Source: Actinoplanes aureus (lineage in GTDB: Bacteria; Actinomycetota; Actinomycetes; Mycobacteriales; Micromonosporaceae). Taken from it: a stretch of DNA of 64,000 nucleotides. Under the pieces are notes generated by a model. It worked only from the letters and a program-made list of their open reading frames with translations, was not told where the DNA came from and searched no databases. Location of the stretch: NCBI RefSeq assembly GCF_015704865.1, contig NZ_JADQTO010000017.1:1-64000 (forward strand). The letters run 5' to 3'. The position numbers were made by a program, and so were the translations under genes. Positions 58,670 to 64,000 of this stretch are shown piece by piece. Numbering within the stretch: the first letter of the stretch is position 1; each line of letters begins with the position of its first letter.

Positions 58670-59350
58670 GTGCCCCCACACGAGTCCCGTCGATCCGGTC
58701 GCCGATCCCCATCAGCGGTTCGCCGGCACGTCATGGTGCTTGTCACGCTGCTCACGACGGTGATCGGCCTGCTGCCCTGGTCCGGTGCGGCCCAGGCCCA
58801 CGGCACGATCATCAGCCCCGCAACGCGCGCCTACCAGTGCTGGAAGACCTGGGGCAGCCAGCACATGAACCCGGCCATGCAGCAACAGGACCCGATGTGC
58901 TGGCAGGCGTTCCAGGCCAACCCGGACACCATGTGGAACTGGATGAGCGCGCTGCGGGACGGCCTCGGCCAGCAGTACCAGGCCCGCACGCCCGACGGTC
59001 AGCTCTGCAGCAATGGTCTGGCCAGGAACGACAGCCTGAACCAGCCCGGCGCCTGGAAGACCACGGCCATCAGCCGCAACTTCACCATCCACCTGTACGA
59101 CCAGGCCAGCCACGGCGCTGACTTCTTCCGGGTCTACGTCAGCAAGCAGGGGTTCAACCCGGCCACCCAGCGCCTCGGCTGGGGGAACCTCGACTTCATC
59201 ACGCAGACCGGACGGTACGCGCCGTCGCAGAACATCCAGTTCAACGTCTCCACCTCGGGATACACCGGCCATCACATCGTCTTCGTCATCTGGCAGGCCT
59301 CGCACCTCGACCAGGCCTACATGTGGTGCAGCGACGTGACCTTCGCCTGA
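58670..59350 (+). CDS. AA10 lytic polysaccharide monooxygenase, probably cellulose-active
   Basis: The protein has 226 aa, from a GTG after GGAGG. A signal peptide ends AAQA, so the mature protein begins HGTIISPATRAYQCW; this His44 is the first copper ligand. The second ligand is His149 in LYDQASHGADFF, completing the histidine brace. WGNLDFITQTGRYAP and VFVIWQASHLDQAYMWCSDVTF match cellulose-active AA10 proteins such as the CelS2/ScLPMO10C type, without a CBM. It oxidatively cleaves glycosidic bonds using copper, oxygen or peroxide and an electron donor. The CebR-like box upstream and the perfect hairpin downstream frame the gene. Confidence 0.93.
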   Translation: MPPHESRRSGRRSPSAVRRHVMVLVTLLTTVIGLLPWSGAAQAHGTIISPATRAYQCWKTWGSQHMNPAMQQQDPMCWQAFQANPDTMWNWMSALRDGLGQQYQARTPDGQLCSNGLARNDSLNQPGAWKTTAISRNFTIHLYDQASHGADFFRVYVSKQGFNPATQRLGWGNLDFITQTGRYAPSQNIQFNVSTSGYTGHHIVFVIWQASHLDQAYMWCSDVTFA

Positions 59351-59373
59351 TCGGCACGACCAGGCACCGCTTT

Positions 59374-59407
59374 CCGGCCCAGGACGTCGGCTGACGTCCT
59401 GGGCCGG
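59374..59407 (+). terminator. Long perfect hairpin after the LPMO gene
   Basis: CCGGCCCAGGACGTC (59374-59388) and GACGTCCTGGGCCGG (59393-59407) are perfect 15-base complements with a four-base loop GGCT. It lies 24 bp after the LPMO stop and 32 bp before the next gene, so it either ends the transcript or lowers read-through. Confidence 0.8.
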
Positions 59408-59439
59408 TAGCCCGGACCACAACGAGGTGAGAAACGACC

Positions 59440-60003
59440 ATGACTACCCGCTACAGCCGCTACGTGTGGGCCGCGGTGATACTGCTGGCGGCGTCGGCCG
59501 GTGCGGTCGTACTGGCCGACTCGGGCGGCCCGAAGGCGGAGCCGGCGGATTTGCAGGCGCAGATCATGACCCGGATGCGTACCACGCTCCAACAGTCGAA
59601 CCCGGAGGAGCACAACCACGCCGGACACCACGTCCAGCCGACGGCCACCGGGGAGCCGGCGAAGCCGTCGGTGATCTGCGGGGTCCGCGTCTACGGCCAC
59701 GAGCCGTCCGATGTCACCACGCTCGCCGAGGTGCGCACGGTGTACGGCTTCCACCTCTGCGGGGTCGCCGAACCGGACCGTCCCTGGGACGTGGCGGTGA
59801 AGCTGGCCGGCCCGGTGATCCTGGACATGGCCACCGAGCCGCCGGGCATCCAGGTGGTCGAGGCGACCGCCGACGTCATGTACGTCGACCGGCTGCGCGA
59901 GATGTTCCCGGACAAGTACGCGCAGCTGGCGCTCAAGGAGGCCCTGACCGACGAGGAAATGGCCGACCTGCGCCGCCGGTACGACGCGGCCGCCGGGCTC
60001 TGA
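59440..60003 (+). CDS. Exported protein with His-rich motif, next to the LPMO
   Basis: The protein has 187 aa with an N-terminal signal anchor (SRYVWAAVILLAASAGAVVLA). A flexible acidic stretch contains EEHNHAGHHVQPT, a cluster of four His in five-residue spacing that suggests a copper or other metal site. Two cysteines (VICGVRVYG and GFHLCGVA) may form a disulfide. The C-terminus is a helical DEEMADLRRRYDAA. No family is recognised. Because of position, a copper-supply or redox role for the LPMO is a speculation. Confidence 0.75.
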   Translation: MTTRYSRYVWAAVILLAASAGAVVLADSGGPKAEPADLQAQIMTRMRTTLQQSNPEEHNHAGHHVQPTATGEPAKPSVICGVRVYGHEPSDVTTLAEVRTVYGFHLCGVAEPDRPWDVAVKLAGPVILDMATEPPGIQVVEATADVMYVDRLREMFPDKYAQLALKEALTDEEMADLRRRYDAAAGL

Positions 60004-60675
60004 CTCAATAACCGGTGGAGTCGTCCGCCGGCGCGCTGCTAGCGTCGCCGGAGCCAGGTGGCGCCTCCCGCCACGCCGTCATCCGCAAGGGACAGGCCGT
60101 TGTACATCAGCTGAGACATTCACCGCGCCGAGTAGCCACGCCGTGATTTGCAAGCGTGCGAGCCTCGCGCACTGACATCCCGCATGGACCAAGCGAGTAG
60201 GGCGCGCCGTCGTGACACCCGGCCGCTTCTCCGTCATGCGCGGATCTTCTCCGCGGAGCGCCGTCTCCGCACGGAAATGTCGCAGCAGATCGGTACATCC
60301 ACTAGTGATCAACACCGCACGACGACTCACAACGACGCCATGCGCCGGATGCGGGCTGACCCTCGGACTCACGGTCCTGGAACGAGTCGAGGTGCCCGAC
60401 ACATCGGTCCGCTTCGTCCGGCCGATCCCGGTCAGGCCGACGACATCGCTGTCAGCCCAGGACGCCTCGCGCTCCGAAGCGCGAAGGCGAGCAACCCGCG
60501 GCCGCCGCGGATGCGGTTGGCCGGCCGCGACCGGGTGGTGGCGCGCCTCAGCCGCACACCGAGGGCGCCCGGCAAACCGGTACGGGTACGGAAGCCGGCC
60601 TCGCGGACGCCGCCGCGGCGGGCGCTGAGCCCGGTCCGGCATGCGGGGGCCAGGCAACGGGTTTAGGGTCGATCT
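60004..60675. other. Gene-free stretch before the formate dehydrogenase operon
   Basis: I find no convincing gene in these 672 bp. Short frames exist on both strands (for example 63 codons at 60107-60298, minus) but lack family features. I looked for a selenocysteine tRNA and found none: there is no TTCAAA anticodon arm with flanking stems. GCGGATCTTCTCCGCGGAGC near 60240 contains a small palindrome. The rise in mixed-GC content suggests old inserted or decayed DNA. Confidence 0.5.
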
Positions 60676-63600
60676 ATGGGCGTCCGCACCTGGATCGAGG
60701 GGTGGCCGGTGTACCGGCAACTCACCGGCACCGACCCGCTGGGCCGGGGCGCCGCCGCGCAGTCCCGGCGTTCCCGGGAGCTGACCGCGCGTACCGAGAC
60801 GGCCGACTCGATGGCCCGGTCCGTCTGCCCGTACTGCGCGGTCGGCTGCGGACAGCGGATCTTTGTGAAGGACGGCCGGGTCGTCCAGATCGAGGGCGAC
60901 CCGGACAGCCCGATCTCCAAGGGCCGGCTCTGCCCGAAGGGTTCGGCCAGCAAGAGCCTGGTGACCAGCGACCGCCGGGTCCGCACGGTGCTCTACCGCC
61001 GGCCCTACGGCACCGACTGGGAAGAGCTCGACCTGGACACGGCGATGGACATGATCGCCGACCGGGTGCTCGCGGCGCGCGAGGCGACCTGGGAGGACGC
61101 CGACGACGAGGGCCGGCCGCTGAACCGTACGCTCGGCATCTCCAGCCTCGGCGGCGCGACGCTGGACAATGAGGAGAACTACCTGATCAAGAAGCTGTTC
61201 ACCGCGCTGGGCGCGATACAGATCGAGAATCAGGCGCGTATTTGACACTCCGCCACCGTTCCCGGTCTGGGGACCAGCTTCGGCCGTGGCGGGGCCACCG
61301 GATTCCTTCAGGATCTGGCTAACGCCGACTGCATCATCATCCAGGGTTCCAACATGGCGGAAGCACATCCGGTGGGCTTCCAGTACGTGGTGGAGGCGAA
61401 GAACCGCGGCGCGAAGGTCATCCACATCGACCCGCGGTTCACCCGGACCAGCGCGCTCGCGCACACGTACGTGCCGATGCGGGCGGGTGCCGACATCGCC
61501 TTCCTGGGCGGGGTGATCAACTACATCCTGAGCAACGAGAAGGACTTCCGGGAGTACGTGGTCGCGTACACCAACGCCTCCATGATCGTCAGCGAGGACT
61601 TCCGGGACACCGAGGACCTGGACGGGCTGTTCTCCGGTTACGACCCCGAGCTGAACGTGTACGACCAGTCCAGCTGGCAGTACGCCGGGCAGCAGGACGA
61701 GGGCCAGGAGGAGGGCGAGGCGCACACCGACCGGGAGACCGCCTCCGGCCTGGAGCAGGAGTCGCACGGCCCGCCGGTGCCCGCCGACGTGCCCCGCGAC
61801 CCGACGCTGCGGCACCCGCGCTGTGTCTTCCAGATCCTCAAACGGCACTACGCCCGCTACACCCCGGAGATGGTGGAGCGGGTCTGCGGCGTGCCGCGCG
61901 ACAAGTTCGACGAGGTCTGCGAGGCCTGGACGGCGAACTCGGGCCGCGAGCGCACCACCGCGCTGGTCTACTCGGTCGGCTGGACCCAGCACAGCGTCGG
62001 TGTGCAGTACATCCGCACCGGCGCGATCATCCAACTGCTGCTCGGCAACATGGGCCGGCCCGGCGGCGGCGTGATGGCGCTGCGCGGGCACGCCAGCATC
62101 CAGGGGTCCACCGACATCCCGACGCTGTTCAACCTGCTTCCCGGCTACCTGCCGATGCCGCACCACAGGCAGCACGAGACGTTCCGGCAGTGGATCGACG
62201 CGATCCGCAATCCCGAGCAGCAGGGGTTCTGGGCGAACGCGGAGGCGTACGCGGTGAGCCTGCTCAAGGCGTACTGGGGCGACGCGGCAACCGCGGACAA
62301 CGACTGGGGGTACGGCTGGTTGCCTCGGCTCACCGGCGACCACGGTACGTACCAGCAGGTCCTCGACATGATCGACGGCAAGATCAAGGGCTACTTCCTG
62401 CTCGGCCAGAACCCGGCGGTCGGCTCCGCGCACGGCAAGGCACAGCGGCTCGGCATGGCGAACCTCGACTGGCTGGTGGTCCGCGACCTGTTCATGATCG
62501 AGAGCGCGACGTTCTGGAAGGACGGGCCGGAGATCGCCACCGGCGAGATCGTCCCCGAGCAGTGCCGGACCGAGGTGTTCTTCATGCCGGCCGCCTCGCA
62601 CGCCGAGAAGGAGGGCACGTTCACCCAGACCCAGCGGATGCTCCAGTGGCGCGAGAAGGCCCTCGACCCACCCGGTGACTGCCGCTCCGAGCTGTGGTTC
62701 TTCCACCAGCTGGGCCGCCTGGTCCGGGAGCGGCTGGCCGGCTCCACCCTGCCCCGCGACCAGGGACTGCTCAACCTGACCTGGGCCGACGAGGAGCCCA
62801 CCGGCGAGGACGTGCTCAAGGAGATCAACGGATTCGACGTGGCCACCGGCGAGCTGCTGCCGACCTTCACGGCGCTCAAGGCCGACGGGTCGACGGCCTG
62901 CGGATGCTGGATCTACTCGGGTGTCTACGCCGGCGGCGTGAACCAGGCCGCCCGTCGTAAGCCCGGCCGCGAGCAGGACTGGGTGGCCCGCGAGTGGGGC
63001 TGGGTGTGGCCGGCCGACCGGCGCACCCTCTACAACCGGGCCTCCGCCGACCCGGAGGGCCGGCCCTGGTCGGAGCGGAAGAAGTACGTGTGGTGGGACC
63101 CGGAGGCCGGCGAGTGGACCGGGTACGACGTGCCGGACTTCGAGAAGAACAAGCCGCCGTCGTACCGGCCGCCGGACGGCGCCACCGGTGTCGCGGCGAT
63201 CTCCGGTGACGACCCGTTCATCATGCAGGGCGACGGGAAGGGCTGGCTGTACGCGCCGAGCGGCCTGATCGAGGGACCGCTGCCGACCCACTACGAGCCG
63301 GCCGAGTCGACGGTCCGCAACCCGCTCTACGGCCAGCAGGCCAACCCGGCCCGCAAGGTGTACGACCGCCCGGACAACCCGACCAATCCCATGGCGAACG
63401 ACGTCTACCCGTACGTCTTCACCACCAGCCGGCTCACCGAGCACCACACCGCCGGGGGCATGAGCCGGCAGCTGGCGTACCTCTCCGAACTGCAACCGGA
63501 GATGTTCGTCGAGGTCTCCCCGCAGCTGGCCGCGGAACGCGGCCTGGAGAATCTCGGCTGGGCGCACATCGTCACCTCGCGCGCCGCGATCGAAGCCCGG

Positions 63601-63867
63601 GTGCTGGTCACCGACCGGCTCACCCCGCTGCGCGTCGACGGCCGGACCGTGCACCAGATCTGGATGCCGTATCACTGGGGGAGCGCGGGCCTGGTCACCG
63701 GCGACTCGGCGAACGACCTGATCGGCATCACGCTCGACCCGAACGTGCTGATCCAGGAGAGCAAGGTGGGCACCTGCGACATCCGGCCCGGCCGGCGGCC
63801 GGTCGGGCCCGCTCTTCTGGAGCTCGTGGACGGCTACCGCAAGCGGTCGGAGGATCATGGGAAGTAA
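60676..63867 (+). CDS. fdhA: Selenocysteine-containing formate dehydrogenase alpha subunit
   Basis: The protein is 1063 aa when the TGA at 61243-61245 is read as selenocysteine (residue 190, in NQARI-Sec-HSATVPGL), the position where Sec or Cys occurs in molybdenum/tungsten formate dehydrogenases. The N-terminal [4Fe-4S] motif has Cys51, Cys54, Cys58 and Cys86 (CPYCAVGCG and GRLCPKG). FGRGGATGF, NMAEAHPVGFQ, VIHIDPRFTRTSA and the late AHIVTSRAAIEARV continue the family on the other side of the TGA, in the same frame. There is no twin-arginine signal, so it appears cytoplasmic. It overlaps fdhB by 11 bases. It oxidises formate to CO2 and passes electrons to the iron-sulfur subunit. Confidence 0.95.
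61243..61285 (+). promoter_or_regulatory. Selenocysteine codon and bacterial SECIS hairpin
   Basis: After the TGA, GTTCCC (61258-61263) pairs with GGGGAC (61269-61274) around the five-base loop GGTCT. A GGUCU apical loop at this distance is the signature of SelB-binding hairpins, as in Escherichia coli fdhF. The lower part of the stem (CCACC/...GGCCG side) is less regular. Reading past the TGA keeps an open, fully conserved frame for 870 codons. Confidence 0.9.
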
Positions 63868-64000
63868 CAGCCTCTACGGCCCGCTGGATCCCGCGCCGGA
63901 CGCGGGCTACCCGGACGCGCCACCGCGGATGGGGTTCTTCACCGACACCAGCGTCTGCATCGGCTGCAAGGCGTGCGAGGTGGCCTGCAAGGAGTGGAAC
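63857..64000 (+). CDS. fdhB: Formate dehydrogenase iron-sulfur subunit (partial)
   Basis: The first 48 codons read MGSNSLYGPLDPAPDAGYPD and then MGFFTDTSVCIGCKACEVACKEWN. The CIGCKACEVACKEW motif (C-x2-C-x2-C-x3-C) is the first 4Fe-4S site of FdhB-type ferredoxin-like subunits. GGAGG lies three bases before the ATG. It overlaps fdhA by 11 bases and runs off the window, so the gene is incomplete only because of the window edge. Confidence 0.93.
   Translation, partial: MGSNSLYGPLDPAPDAGYPDAPPRMGFFTDTSVCIGCKACEVACKEWN

Noticed and set aside
60004..60675. Possible selenocysteine tRNA upstream of fdhA
   Set aside because: No TTCAAA or complementary sequence with an eight-base acceptor stem was found on either strand.
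60079..63858. Very long minus-strand frame (1259 codons) opposite fdhA
   Set aside because: It is a shadow of fdhA caused by high third-position GC. It has no domains, and the plus strand encodes a clear formate dehydrogenase.

Overview
The window is about 70% GC, has many GTG starts and 1-4 nt overlaps, and carries families typical of filamentous actinomycetes: a Scr1-like XRE/DUF397 pair, a LAL-type LuxR regulator, an AfsR-like SARP regulator, F420-type oxidoreductases, a mycothiol-type PIG-L deacetylase and an AA10 lytic polysaccharide monooxygenase. The content fits a Micromonosporaceae chromosome (Actinoplanes-like), but that assignment is inference. I see no rRNA, tRNA, CRISPR array, intact transposase or phage module.

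Layout. 1-620 is a non-coding block of nested GC-rich tandem repeats. 0.6-7.2 kb holds a 38-codon membrane microprotein, a DinB / DHFR-like pair, a TetR-regulated SRPBCC-DUF2867 fusion, a 546-aa unknown and the XRE/DUF397 pair. 7.3-12.7 kb has an acidic-tail membrane protein, a short-chain dehydrogenase, AzlCD and an MBL hydrolase divergent from its TetR over a double operator. 12.7-13.6 kb is repeat-rich non-coding DNA. 13.6-24.9 kb has an FAD monooxygenase divergent from a LAL regulator, lipoproteins, GtrA, a DDN-type protein, a two-component system and a P-loop kinase. 24.9-31.0 kb is scarred: an M20 peptidase fragment joined to a repeat, and a deletion fusing a carboxymuconolactone decarboxylase gene to a beheaded MFS transporter. 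31-37.4 kb has a MarR/LLM oxidoreductase unit, a TPM protein, a PIG-L deacetylase, CsbD, and a GH127 gene divergent from its LacI regulator. 37.5-48.4 kb is signalling: a double-SARP STAND regulator, a PAS-GGDEF-EAL protein and a membrane-anchored STAND/TPR protein. 48.4-60 kb has a NodB-SGNH fusion, a GH130 protein, an FMN hydroxy-acid oxidase with its TetR, a PP2C phosphatase divergent from an 811-aa unknown, and an AA10 LPMO with a secreted partner. 60.7-64 kb starts a formate dehydrogenase operon.

Strongest points. (1) FdhA is one gene read through an in-frame TGA (Sec190) with a bacterial-type SECIS hairpin just downstream, not two ORFs. (2) A dispersed nested-hairpin repeat occurs in three places; its TAGA end supplies the stop codon of two unrelated genes and it sits at the broken end of a third. 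(3) A second, degenerate intergenic repeat family occurs four times. (4) Several regulators have clear palindromic operators next to their likely targets, including a CebR-like box in front of the LPMO. (5) The AfsR-type regulator carries two complete SARP/BTAD modules. Coordinates were read by eye; functions come from recognised motifs, and no database search was run.
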